From Isoperla grammatica (taxonomy: Eukaryota; Arthropoda; Insecta; Plecoptera; Perlodidae): DNA of 64,000 bases. Within the stretch, counting starts at the first letter, position 1. Each line of letters starts with the position of its first letter. This document shows, in pieces, positions 10,315 to 20,640 of this stretch. The position numbers and the translations under genes are program-made. The notes beneath the pieces were generated by a model, which was not told the origin of the DNA, did not search any database, and saw only the letters and a list, made by a program, of their open reading frames with translations. Location: NCBI GenBank assembly GCA_945910005.1, contig OX246749.1:23793097-23857096 (forward strand). The letters are read 5' to 3'.

Positions 10315-11252
10315 CCTGGCAGATACTGGCACGCTGCAGAGGGCGCCAGGAGCGTCGTGTTGTCATAGACACGTTTTAATTAATAACTTTTGAACGGTTT
10401 ATGTCACAGAAAATATCAAGAGGACAATTTTATGATGTCATACTAGACGAGAATTTATAACCTTTCTGCTTTACTATGGCGGGCTGCAGAGGGCGCCAGG
10501 AGCGTCGTGACGTCATATACACGTTTGAACTAATAACGTTTGAACGGTTCATGTCACAGAAAATATGTAGGGTACTATAAAATACTATACGAGTATTTTG
10601 CACCTGCCTGGCACATCCTGGCACGCTGAAGAGGGCGCCAGGAGCGTCATTACGTCATAGACACGTTTTAATTAATAACGTTTGAATGGTTCATGTCACC
10701 GAAAATGTCAAGGGAACAATTCTATTACGAAATACTATTTGAGTATTTTGCATCTACTTGGCACATCGTAACACGCTGCAGAGGGTGCCAGGAGCGTCGT
10801 GACGTCATACACTTTTTCATTTATAACTTTTGAACGGTTCATATCACAGAAAATATCAAGAAGACAATATTATAGAGAATTTAAATACAAATCGATTGAT
10901 TCGTACCAATAGGGTTATCATGTAATATTTAAGGGAGATATTGCTAACACATAATAATAATTAGATGTGTATATGAAATGCAGGGCATCCCTCATCGTAG
11001 TATCTATTTATTACCTACTATTTCGGAGTTATAATTGTATCACTGTGAAGGACTTAATAATCGTAGTCATCCCAACATACCTATGGATATCTGTTGTTTA
11101 ACAATAATAATAATTATTATTATTGGTTACTAGTTACTATTCATAGACTGATTAGTAAAACTCACGTTTGCTACCACTTATCACGGAGTCTTTTAGAGCA
11201 ACAGTTTAACCTAGTTCTTTAAATGCTGAAAATATTTGATAGTCGGATTCTT
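10315..11252. repeat. TE2 left inverted arm (inner part) with four subterminal repeats
   Basis: Reverse complement of the right arm 12493-13380, followed at 11176-11250 by the reverse complement of 11936-12010, which is part of the gene. The intervening 12011-12492 is absent. Four direct copies of a 142-150 bp unit begin near 10334, 10484, 10626 and 10776. Each has CTG(C/A)AGAGGG(C/T)GCCAGGAGCG, usually GACGTCAT, and AACGGTT(C/T)AT. The outermost 97 bp of this arm lie at 8134-8230, separated by TE2b. Confidence 0.88.
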
Positions 11253-11289
11253 CCACACACCAGCACTTGTGAGGATCTAGCCAAACTTC

Positions 11290-12491
11290 TTGTCATGCGC
11301 ATTGACAACAGTTAGTGAGTTTTCAGAGGTCCACGTGGTATTTGATAGATATGACATTCCTGTTTCATTAAAATCGGCTACTCGAAAGACCCGGCAAGGA
11401 GGAAAAGCTGCTGTAGCTTATCGCATTACAGACAACACGCCAATCGGGCACTTGAGCATGTCACAACTACTTGGTCACACCAAAACCAAGTATGAGCCGA
11501 CAGAATATTTTTCACAGAAGATAATTCGAGCCTCACAGGCCATGGAGCGACAGACAGTCGTTGTCGCATGGAGTAACAAGACTATTAGTAGAAAAACACT
11601 TCTATCACACTTAAATAGTGAACAGGAAGAAACCGATACAAAGATGTTGCTTCATGCAGTAGATGCGACAAAACGAGGAGCTACTCAAATATCTATTTTT
11701 CCCCAGATACAGATGTCCTTATCCTGGTACTGCGACGTTACACCGATCTCTGTAAAAATACTGTGTTCATTACAGGTAAAGTGGGAAATAATAGAAGGAT
11801 CACTTGGGTCACTATACAACACACTTGGGCACAATCAAGTTTCAGGACTAACTGGATTTCACGCTTTCAGTGGTTCCGACAACACTGGGGGATTTTCAGG
11901 AAAGGGGAAGCTTTCGTGCTGGAAAGCTTTCAGAGAATCCGACCATGAAATATTTTCAGCATTTAAAGAACTAGGTTAAACTGTTGCTCTAAAAGACTCC
12001 GTGATAAGTGGTCTAGAGAAGTTTGTTTGCAAACTGTACTGTCTATTCACTAAACTGAGATCAGTGTCTTACCTTCGATGGCGCATGTTTCACAAAAAGT
12101 CTTGCCAAGCACCCACCAAAAGCTTCCACCCAGCAAAGCCGCATATCTCCAAGCCATACTACGTGCTCACCATCAATGCTGGGTGTGGCATAATGACCAG
12201 GTTGCCAACCCTATCAACTTATTACCCGAAGACTACGGATGGCTACTTGAGAGCAACGAGTGACGACATGACAACCCTCGAACCTGCACCGGCTGCCGTC
12301 ATTCAACTAGTTAAGTGCAACTGCTAAAAATCAAGGTGTGCGTCAAGATGCAGCTGCAAAGCAAATAACATGAGGTGCACCGAGCTAATTGTGGCTGCTC
12401 TACTGAAGACGAGGACCAAGAGTGCTTGAATACCGACAACACGGGAGATGAGGATGAAGACAATGATGATGAAGATGAAGAGAACTTCTAG
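11290..12491 (+). pseudogene. TE2 gene: XPG/FEN-like protein with CXC-like and acidic tail, broken
   Basis: The frame opens near 11290 and has, in order: VHVVFDRYDIPVSLKSATRK; EQEETDTKMLLHA (about 11628); an SPDTDV segment in another frame (about 11700); FHAFSGSDNTGGFSGKGK (about 11850); an in-frame TAA at 11977-11979 followed in the same frame by VALKDSVISGLEKFVCKLY; LPPSKAAYLQAILRAH (another frame, about 12136); a cysteine motif KCNC/CASRCSC (12315-12360) with an in-frame stop; and an acidic tail (GDEDEDNDDEDEENF) ending at TAG 12489-12491. EExDT, SPDTDV and G(C/S)D are spaced as in XPG/FEN1-type nucleases; this link is my inference. At least three frameshifts and two stops make it a pseudogene. 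The track start is TTG, so the true 5' exon is not visible. Confidence 0.65.
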
Positions 12492-12492
12492 C

Positions 12493-13479
12493 AAACGTGA
12501 GTTTTACTAATCAGTCTATTCTGCTACTCCCCCCTACCCGATAAATTAATGTTGGAAACGGGGTCAAGATATATATATATTGTTAAACAACAGATATCCA
12601 TGGGTATGTTGGGATGACTACGATTATTACGTCCTTCACAGTGATACAATTATAACTCCGAAATAGTAATAAATAGATACTACGATGAGGGATGCCCTGC
12701 ATTTCATATACACATCTAATTATTATTATTTGTTAGCAATATCTCCCTTAAATATTACATGATTACCCTATTGGTACATATCAATATGTGTTATTTAAAT
12801 TCTCTATAATATTGTCTTCTTGATATTTTATGTGATATGAACCGTTCAAAAGTTATAAATGAAAAAGTGTATGACGTCACGACGCTCCTGGCGCCCTCTG
12901 CAGCGTGCCACAATGTGCGAGGTAGATGCAAAATACTCAAATAGTATTTCGTAATAGAATTGTTCCCTTGTCATTTTCTGTGACATGCACCGTTCAAACG
13001 TTATTAATTAAAACGTGTCTATGACGTCATGACGCTCCTGGCGCCCTCTTCAGCGTGCCAGGATGTGCCAGGTAGGTGCAAAATACTCGTATAGTATTCT
13101 ATAGTAGAATTGTACCCTACATATGTTCTGTGACATGAACCGTTCAAAAGTTATTAGCTCAAACGTGTATATGACGTCACGACGCTCCTGGCGCCCTCTG
13201 CAGCCCGCTAGAATGTGGCAGATAGGTTATAAATGCTCGTCTAGTATGACATCATAAAATTGTCCTCTTGATATTTTCTGTGACATAAACCGTTCAAAAG
13301 TTATTAATTAAAACGTGTCTATGACGTCACGACGCTCCTGGCGCCCTCTGCAGCGTGCCAGGATCTGCCAGGTAGGTGCAAAATACTCGTATGGTATGCC
13401 GTAACAGAATACCGTTTACCGCAATACTCTTCCACGAAAGCCGCACGAGAACTTAAATGTTCCCTTTTGCTCTTCTACT
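12493..13479. repeat. TE2 right inverted arm with four subterminal repeats
   Basis: It begins right after the stop codon of the TE2 gene (AGCAAACGTGAG) and contains four inverted copies of the 142-150 bp unit, with GACGCTCCTGGCGCC at about 12880, 13030, 13180 and 13330, mostly preceded by ATGACGTCA. It ends with the outer pairing CTCTTCTACT at 13470-13479. Divergence from the left arm is modest (several percent by eye) and higher than for TE3, suggesting an older insertion. Confidence 0.88.
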
Positions 13480-15470
13480 TAAAGTATTATCTTAATCTTC
13501 TAGCGAAAACTCCCCTAGGCCAGAATGTATTATTTTTTAAATTAAAATTATTAATCAATGTATTCTCCTCGCAGTTGTTTATCATCCCCCTAAAATTGGA
13601 TTTTTAACAGATTTCGAATCATCCCTCCTTGAATTTATCCCTCATTACGAACATGTCATATATTGTTATGGGAGACTTATACACCAACTTTGACCTTTAA
13701 CAAACTTTAACACCAACCTTTAACCACTTTAAAACCAATTTAACTTCAACACTTTAACAAATTAATTCACACAGACACAAGACTATCACTCACAATCTTC
13801 AAATCTTGCAACCTAACTGTTCTCCCTCTTGACGCAACGCATCACACCTCGACATCGCAAACTTAGATTGAGTTAATGATGACAGCTTACAGTGACTGAG
13901 TTGTTAACCATGGCCAGTTGCCCGTCCCAAGCATTTCCGCACATGATCTTATTTACCTTCAGTATTCACTTCGGGTACCCAAGTCTAAACCTACATTTAT
14001 TTCACAGCGAAGCTTAAAATACATAGATCTTAATCAATTTTAAGTAGATTCGATGTCCCTTCCTTGGGAAAATGTATTACACCTTCCTACACTAGACGAA
14101 AAATTACTCGCTTTCAACGCACTAGTATTACAATAAGGACGCCCCTTTGAGAACCTTTCGAGTCTCAAAACCCCCATCGCCCTGGCTTACGACTGAAATA
14201 AAGACTTTAATGGCTAGGAGGGACGCAGCTTTTAACAAATACAGAACAAACTCGACTCCCGAAAACAAAGACGCGTACCGACAACTGAGAAACATAACTG
14301 ACATAACTAACCAGACAATAAGGACAGGAAAAAGACGACATACATACAACCTACTTGACCCCAAAACATCGATTAAAAAAATGTGGCAAAGCCTGTCCCA
14401 CATGGGCATCGGTAAACAGAAGGAGGAGGAAACTCCTATCGAAATACCTCTTGATAATCCTAATTTGCATTTACCACTTGTTCACAAGTTACTGATACAA
14501 CATCGAAAGAGCAGAATATAAAAAACAACCAAAATAAGAAACCATCTCATGAGAAATTTTATTTCTCACATGTGACACCAAACATAGCTTTGCATGCAAT
14601 AAAGCGAATCAAATCTAACGCTCAAGGAGTAGATATTATTTCAATTAAACTTATTCTTCATAATAGTTTGTCACCTATTTTAATCGACCCACTTACATAT
14701 ATCTTAACGTGCAAATCATTCCCAGCGCTATGGAAGCGAGCGCTTGTACGCCCACTTCCAAAAAAAGTAAACCCCAACTCGGCTAGTAACTTTAGACCAA
14801 TAAGCATCTTACCCACACTTTCAAAAGCACTTGAATTCATCGTCCATTCACAGATCTCTAACTTTCTAAAGAACAATTACATATTAGACAAATATCAGTC
14901 AGGTTTCAGGTCTTGTCATAGCACTTGCACCGGCCTATCTAAAGTAACCGACGACATACGAACAAATATGGACAATCGACAACTGACAATTGACACTACT
15001 TGACTTTAGTAAAGCATTTGATTCGGTTGACATTGATATTCTTGTGAGTAAACTTCAAGCAATACATTTTTCTTCCTCGACCCTCCAATGGATGACTTCT
15101 TATCTACGAGGCAGAGAGCAATGTGTGACATCGGGCGACGAGCAATCAAATTGGATCCCACTAAATGCTGGGGTGCTCCAGGGCAGCATACTTGGTCCGT
15201 TGTTGTTCTCAAATTGATATATATATTTATGATATATCTTCCGCCTTAACTTATTGTCACCATCACCTCTATGCCGACGACCTTCAACTATACCTTCATG
15301 CTTCTCCTTTATTAATAAATCAGGAAATTGAAATGATAAACCAAGATCTAAAATCACTTTCCAAGTGGGCAATTCAAAATTGTTTACTTATTAACCCCAC
15401 ATAATCACAAGCAATTATTTTTGGATACCATAAACTTCTCACAAAATTAGATTACGCAAACATTTGAGAC
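13480..15470 (+). mobile_element. LINE copy 2, piece 2 (endonuclease end to RT)
   Basis: Continues the LINE interrupted by TE2, from the C-terminal half of the endonuclease through the linker and most of the RT. It ends near 15470 just after YHKLLTKLD, where sequence unrelated to the LINE begins; the C-terminal part resumes at about 20155. The homologous 100-120 residues present in copy 1 at 3815-4010 are missing between the two pieces, so an insertion and a deletion both occurred. Confidence 0.85.
13560..15466 (+). pseudogene. LINE ORF2 middle part: endonuclease end, linker, RT; many breaks
   Basis: Visible segments in several frames: AVVYHPPKIGFLTDFE and MGDLYTNF (endonuclease, about 13573-13700); a degraded stretch to about 14140; SPWLTTEIKTLMARRDAAFN (linker, from about 14170); LWKRALVRPLPKKVNP and FRPISILPTLSKALE (RT motifs 1-2, about 14730-14840); YQSGFRSCHSTC (about 14895); LLDFSKAFDSVD (motif A, about 14998); LQGSILGPLLFS (motif B, about 15178); YADDLQLYLH (motif C, about 15270). 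There are frameshifts near 13655, 14520, 14995 and 15215 and in-frame stops. It shares structure with copy 1 but is an independent degenerate copy. Confidence 0.85.
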
Positions 15471-16317
15471 GGTACAGGCTTGTCCCACACGGCTTTGGTG
15501 TTCTTAAAAGCCATATGCGCGTCAAGTCAAGGGAAACCTCTCAGAAGATTATCAGTTTTCTAAATTATTTGACATTTTAACGACGGTCTGGTGTTGGTCT
15601 TGGAGGGGAGGTCAGAGGTTGTTACCACGCCGAGGGAGAGCTTCCACTTCAAGGGTAAGTACCAGGCTAGTCCATTTTTAGGCCACTACACCCTCTAGTA
15701 AGGGTAAACCAAATTCAAAATCTTCCATGACGTCACTATATTTGAGCCTTCTGATTGATCGCCCTAAGAACACAGTGGCAAATTTGTAGCCGGAGTCCTG
15801 AGGGATGAAGACCGAACGAAGACGGCCGCGGGCCGAGGAGGTCGGTAGTTTATCAAGGAGACAATGGCCGGGTGGGCCGAGTGCGTGATAACTTACGAGT
15901 GAAGTGTTGTTTTAAGTATAAGTTTGTCTAAAAATAACCATTCAATTTATTCATACGTAAACATAAATGAAGAAGTAACAACAAATAATACAACAATCAG
16001 GCAGAGAACCACAATTACAACACAATACACACTGTTATCATCCGACCATTCCACACCAGCTCTCCGGCTGCTGCATCTACCGCTTTGTCAACATTGTCAA
16101 CATCTTCATCAACATCACCATCGTCATCCATCAAGTCATCTCCAGTCAGCGCTACAATAGCAGGTATCATTATTACTTTTTTACCCATACTATGGCCATA
16201 GGTAGGTAGATTAGTAATTAACGATATTTATTTCAGATTTTTGGTTTTTATTCATTCGTTCTTTGTTTATGTATTTCATGTTTTTGTGTGTAACTTTTTG
16301 TTTCAATTAATTAAACA
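15471..16317. other. Unassigned sequence between LINE copy 2 and TE3
   Basis: No convincing gene or inverted repeat. It holds a moderately GC-rich stretch (15600-15880). At 16030-16160, read on the minus strand, a short acidic frame is open (DDLMDDDGDVDEDVDNVDKAV), ending TTG TAA. It is probably part of a larger insertion that also includes 19962-20150 and into which TE3 landed, because LINE copy 2 stops at 15470 and resumes at 20155. Confidence 0.4.
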
Positions 16318-16320
16318 TTA

Positions 16321-17041
16321 TAGTCCGGTTCAGAATCGCATTTCCGTTCGATTTGTGAGGAGACCATTTTTTTATGATTGTTTATTGTAGAGGGGCACTA
16401 GAAGATAAAAAATTGCGAGTATATGTTTTTTGAAAATTGGATTGTTGGACCCAAATTTGGATTTTGTTATTTTCATACTTTGGGCCATAACTTCTCCGAA
16501 ATTGGTCTAATCAAAAAACTTTAAATTACAATAATATTTATAAATTTAAGTGCAATAGGATAACAATAGTTTGATTTTGTTCATTTTTTAAATGTACAGT
16601 CAGTGACACAAGTCTAGAGACCATCTGTTTATGTCACATTTTACAACCTGTACCGACTAACAACAATTTTTCTGAATTTGTCATTTATGATCAATATTAT
16701 TCAATTAAAGTAACGTATCGATTAAGTGGTCTGCGATTTTTGTATCTTAAAAACTATGGAAAATAGCCTAAGCTGAGGAATCACGTCGATTTTGAGGCCG
16801 GGGATTTTTTCGGCGCGACTAGACGTGTTCCAGCCTAAACACAAACTCGTCATTGTTGTTTGATAGTTTGGCATTATTCAATAAGGCGGTGGAACGTGAG
16901 CAATTATGCTGTGATCTAAAAACTACACGTAAATGTTCAATTTTGTGAGAAATATCAATTTGATTTTACTAAACAAAATGTGTGAGGTAAATGAAGAATT
17001 CTTGAACATAGCGAACCAACTGTAAAATCGACGAAAATCGT
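16321..17041 (+). repeat. TE3 left terminal inverted repeat
   Basis: 721 bp, AT-rich, ending in CGACGAAAATCGT at 17029-17041, which is itself nearly self-complementary. No coding potential; it probably contains transposase-binding sites and a promoter, but none can be pinpointed. Confidence 0.95.
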
Positions 17042-17773
17042 CAGCTTCATGAAATCAGCCACTTTAAAAAGTCAAAGCATAAGCATCCGGAATTAGGACC
17101 ATCAAAAATCAAAAAGGATATTGTAGTAGTGGAGTCAGTGATTGATGCTCTCAACGAGGGGGACGCTGACCCCTGGGGTTTGACTAATCCACAACTAAGA
17201 TCACTTTCCATAGCTAAGCCGTGTCCAGAAGATGCCATCAAGAGCTTGAGCACTGCACATCGAGAGGGACATCGAGAGGGAGATAAAATGGTCGAGAAAT
17301 TCCTTGATCGTCTGACCACTGGAACTTTGTCAATATATGCAACAATCTCGAAACGAAAGAGTATAATACATTTGCTTCCAGTTCAAAGAAAGTGCAAGTC
17401 AAGAAAACAGTCGACTCACGATCAACTGTTGACCGAGCCGCAATGAAAGAAGTGATTCTGCTTCTAATCTGTGGGCAAGATGCCCCCTTTACTCTTGATG
17501 AACTGAAGAACCACCGCATCACAGACGTATGCCTATCACTTTTTACAGCCGAGAAAAGATTCCACAAAACTGTTAAATCCAAGTTCAAAACAGTTCTCAC
17601 AATGGATCAACTTGACGTCTCTTTCCCATATTATGCAATATTTGATATGGGGATGGCGTGGAATAAGGCACAACCAGCTGGCACCTGGGCCACTTTTGCG
17701 CGAAATCTTTTTATGTAATCAGTGGCAAAGCGTGGCCTTGAAATAAGGGTAGACATAGATAATTTTGTGTAAT
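17042..17773 (+). pseudogene. TE3 gene fragment: N-terminal part of the same protein type
   Basis: Directly inside the left arm, a frame reads FKKSKHKHPELGPSKIKKD, then VIDALNEGDADPWGLTNPQL, CPEDAIKSLSTAHREG and ATISKRK. A frameshift near 17350 moves the reading to FASSSKKVQVKKTVDS, ICGQDAPFTLDELKNHRI, EKRFHKTVKSK and FDMGMAWNKAQPAGTWATFA, with an in-frame TAA at 17716-17718 and continued reading (VAKRGLEIRVDI) to TAA near 17773. From memory of the family, this order (DPxG block, Pro-Glu-Asp block, KK block, DGMA-like block) precedes the FDRY block with which the TE2 fragment begins. TE2 and TE3 fragments do not overlap, so this link rests on recalled family architecture. The nuclease-like and cysteine parts are absent, so the copy is non-autonomous. 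Confidence 0.5.
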
Positions 17774-19237
17774 ATTTCACAATTTAGAAAAAAAACAGTT
17801 GGTTATGAGAGGGGGGGGGGGGGTGACGCAAAACGAACATTCGTGAATCGTCCAAGGCGAGAATCAACAATATCACTTTCGGTGGAGCACATCGTTAGTC
17901 ACTAACAGTTTACACAATAAAGTCAATAATATTTAAAAAAAAATAAGGCTAGAAATCACACGCTATTTGGACATATTGTACACTTTTGCACTGCACTACC
18001 TGTGGCACTACTGTACTGTGTTGTACGCAATCCACGACGCACGCACCTCGCATTGTCAAAGGATTGCCTTGAACTGGTTACTGAAGTATCCATCGTTTTA
18101 CCCTCAAACATAAAAAAATGTGAAGACAAGACACATGGGGTTGATTTGAACGCGCGCAACTTAAAATATAAACCCAACATTGCCTATCGTGGGTCCAATT
18201 GCCACCAACTGGCAATTGGACGCTGACTGAGTGACAAAGGGATTACACATGCACACATGCAGTTGTAGTACACCTGAAGTTGAAGTTTGTATCCTGTTTA
18301 CCGTTTTTGGGACGAATTGAATCCAATAAATATTGGAAATCACAACTTGACGTTCTAAAAAAGTTTATAAAAACCCCATTGCACCTATATTCGAGGATTA
18401 ACAGATCAATATCAGACATTTATTAGATCACTTGCACTGTATCTGTCCCTACTGCGGAAACTCGGATGACCCAAAAGCGTGGTTTACGGCGTTTTTTATT
18501 TGCTGCAACAATTATAAATGCTACTGGGGCTATGAGTAAGTCTCGTCGTCATACATTTTCTCTAGTACTGCCGAACGCAGTGGAGACGGTCAAGCCATTC
18601 GGCTTTAGCCGCGCGGCTTTTGCCACGCGGCCAGGCCGATCGGCCAAGCCGACGCCGTGGAGACGCGCCTTTACGGCAGTTCCCTCAAATTTCCAAGTCC
18701 CATTGTGTTATGAAACGAGTGTCTGGAATGACCCCGCGTTCACAGCTCAGAGTTGGTGTGTGAGACAAGTCTCAAATATTCTTGAAAAACTGACGAAAAT
18801 AGCGTTCTGATCATGAGCGAAAGTGACCAAACAACTGTTTGTCTCCACACGTTTAAATCATTCAACTTCAAGGGACAAAGAGAGATGGTGCGAGAGTGTT
18901 GCCGAATGTCGAGTCCTTCGCCGTCAACTAAATTCAAACGTTCGCGGGAGCCACGGAAGACAAGAAAATGTAGGAAAGAAAGCATAAACTTGTGCACAAG
19001 TGTATTAATGGTATTAATTAAATTTGTATACAGGGTAGACAACCTATCTTTGTCTCATAGGACGCTTCGCCACTGGTGTTAATATGCCCGATATCAGCCA
19101 GACAGGTACTCATATCCTGAAGAAATCTCCAGGGAATCTTTTAAATAGCTGCGCTTAGACATTCTCCGTTTTAAATGGAATCGAATACCTACTTTATTGT
19201 TGTTTTTTTTTTTTTTTTTACAAAAAGTAACACAGTA
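17774..19237. other. TE3 interior without a supported gene
   Basis: Contains a G run (17811-17822); an exact hairpin at 18192-18220 (GTCCAATTGCCA, loop, TGGCAATTGGAC); a short open stretch near 18425 with CICPYCGNSDDPKAWF that could be a remnant zinc finger; a GC-rich palindromic patch (18562-18685); a small frame 18813-19082 (89 codons, basic Ser/Arg/Lys-rich, unrecognised); and a T run (about 19201-19219). None is strong enough to call a gene. Confidence 0.5.
18568..18682. repeat. GC-rich palindromic patch, possible MITE
   Basis: ACTGCCG at the left is mirrored by CGGCAGT at the right. CAGTGGAGACG and CCGTGGAGACG lie just inside as a direct repeat. The centre has GCCGCGCGGC, GCCACGCGGC and GGCCGATCGGCC. 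It is strikingly GC-rich within an AT-rich element, which suggests a separate small insertion. Confidence 0.5.
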
Positions 19238-19958
19238 ACGATTTTCGTCGATTTTACAGTTGGTTCGCTATGTTCAAGAATTCTTCATTTACCTCACACA
19301 TTTTGTTTAGTAAAATCAAATTGATATTTCTCACAAAATCGAACATTTACGTCTAGTTTTTAGATCACAGCATAATTGCTCACGTTCCACCGCCTTATTG
19401 AATAATGCCAAACTATCAAACAACAATGACGAGTTTGTGTTTAGGCTGGAACACGTCTAGTCGCGCCGAAAAAATCCCCGGCCTCAAAATCGACGTGATT
19501 CCTCAGCTTAGGCTATTTTCCATAGTTTTTAAGATACAAAAATCGCAGACCACTTAATCGATACGTTACTTTAATTGAATAATATTGATCATAAATGACA
19601 AATTCAGAAAAATTGTTGTTAGTCGGTACAGGTTGTAAAATGTGACATAAACAGATGGTCTCTAGACTTGTGTCACTGACTGTACATTTAAAAAATGAAC
19701 AAAATCAAACTATTGTTATCCTATTGCACTTAAATTTATAAATATTATTGTAATTTAAAGTTTTTTGATTAGACCAATTTCGGAGAAGTTATGGCCCAAA
19801 GTATGAAAATAACAAAATCCAAATTTGGGTCCAACAATCCAATTTTCAAAAAACATATACTCGCAATTTTTTATCTTCTAGTGCCCCTCTACAATAAACA
19901 ATCATAAAAAAATGGTCTCCTCACAAATCGAACGGAAATGCGATTCTGAACCGGACTA
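19238..19958 (-). repeat. TE3 right terminal inverted repeat
   Basis: Reverse complement of 16321-17041, the same 721-bp length, ending CTGAACCGGACTA at 19946-19958. Confidence 0.95.
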
Positions 19959-19961
19959 TTA

Positions 19962-20150
19962 ATATTTATATTTTATACTATTCTATTTTTTTAATTTCCA
20001 TATCCTACAACCACTAATTAATCTGTTTTAAGCAACAACATTTCAATAATATTTGTGCTCTACAACAACTCAAAGTTTGAGCTAGCTGAGGGTTTTGTTT
20101 TAATTTATTTTATTTTTCACATTCACAAACTAATTCTTAACGGTCAGATT
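19962..20150. other. AT-rich unassigned segment right of TE3
   Basis: No frame or repeat of note. Lies between TE3 and the resumed LINE copy 2; probably the right part of the same pre-TE3 insertion as 15471-16317. Confidence 0.4.
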
Positions 20151-20154
20151 ATAA

Positions 20155-20640
20155 CTGAAACTGAAAACACTTCTTGTACAAAGCCTCATAATACCACACT
20201 TCGACTACTGCGACATAGTATACAACGACTTGACCGAAGACCTTTCCATTCGCTTACAACGAGCACACAATTCCTGTGTACGTTTTATATTGGGCATAAG
20301 GAAATCCGATCACATTAGCCCTGGATTTCAACAACTAAACTGGCTTTTGGTAACTGATCGTCGAAATCTTCATTCGGTCTGCCTCGTTCATCGAATATTA
20401 TCATCGTCACCTCCCTCATATCTCACCTCAAACTTCCAATACCTTCACTCCAATCATAGTTTCAACACCAGATCAAGAGCCAGGTACCCAGCTTGCATTC
20501 CCTGTACATCGAACTAAGCTCCTAAACAATTCAGTTACAATACAACAATCAGAATGTGGAATGCTATACCGGGAGAGATCAGGGATACTTTTCAAAACAA
20601 CTACGGCGTGTTTAAAAGTAAAATAGATTCATTATATGTT
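20155..20640 (+). pseudogene. LINE RT C-terminal domain, piece of copy 2
   Basis: Reads FDYCDIVYNDLTEDLSIRLQ, then NSCVRFILGIRKSDHISPGF, TDRRNLHSVCLVHRILS, SYLTSNFQYLHSNHSFNTRS, then a frameshift near 20480. Later segments resemble the copy 1 C-terminus (RMWNAIPGEIRD, about 20553). The two coding frames visible are 20155-20480 and, in another frame, 20481-20640. Confidence 0.8.

Larger units (their letters stand above)
8134..13479 (+). mobile_element. TE2: long-inverted-repeat DNA element with internal gene, inserted in LINE copy 2
   Basis: The outermost pairing is AGTAGAGGAGCAAAAGG (8134-8150) with its near reverse complement at 13463-13479. Then TCTCGTGCG(C/G)CTTTCGTG pairs at 8153 and 13450, and the arms match inward for about 1 kb once the nested TE2b is removed. 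The centre carries a broken gene of the same type as in TE1. The endonuclease of LINE copy 2 stops on the left and resumes on the right, which shows insertion into the LINE. The target duplication is not clear. Total about 5.35 kb, or about 3.26 kb without TE2b. Confidence 0.8.
16321..19958 (+). mobile_element. TE3: 3.6-kb element with 721-bp terminal inverted repeats and TTA duplication
   Basis: Starts TAGTCCGGTTCAGAATCGCA and ends with its exact reverse complement. The arms 16321-17041 and 19238-19958 have equal length and differ at only a few positions (for example CTACACG versus CTAGACG). The direct repeat TTA flanks both sides (16318-16320 and 19959-19961). TTA is a duplication seen with PIF/Harbinger-like elements, but a Harbinger transposase is not visible and such elements usually have short TIRs, so the superfamily is open. 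The interior holds a fragment of a gene and several small palindromes. Near-identical arms point to recent insertion or recent arm conversion. Confidence 0.9.

Noticed and set aside
15924..16160. 78-codon plus-strand frame rich in His, Gln and Ser
   Set aside because: Low-complexity CAT/CAA-type sequence with no homology I recognise; the acidic minus-strand reading is equally open.
18813..19082. 89-codon basic Ser/Arg-rich frame in TE3
   Set aside because: No family recognised, no conserved context, and length is within chance expectation for this region.
16318..19961. TE3 as a PIF/Harbinger element because of the TTA duplication
   Set aside because: The 721-bp arms and the absence of a Harbinger transposase or Myb-like gene do not support that assignment; left unclassified.
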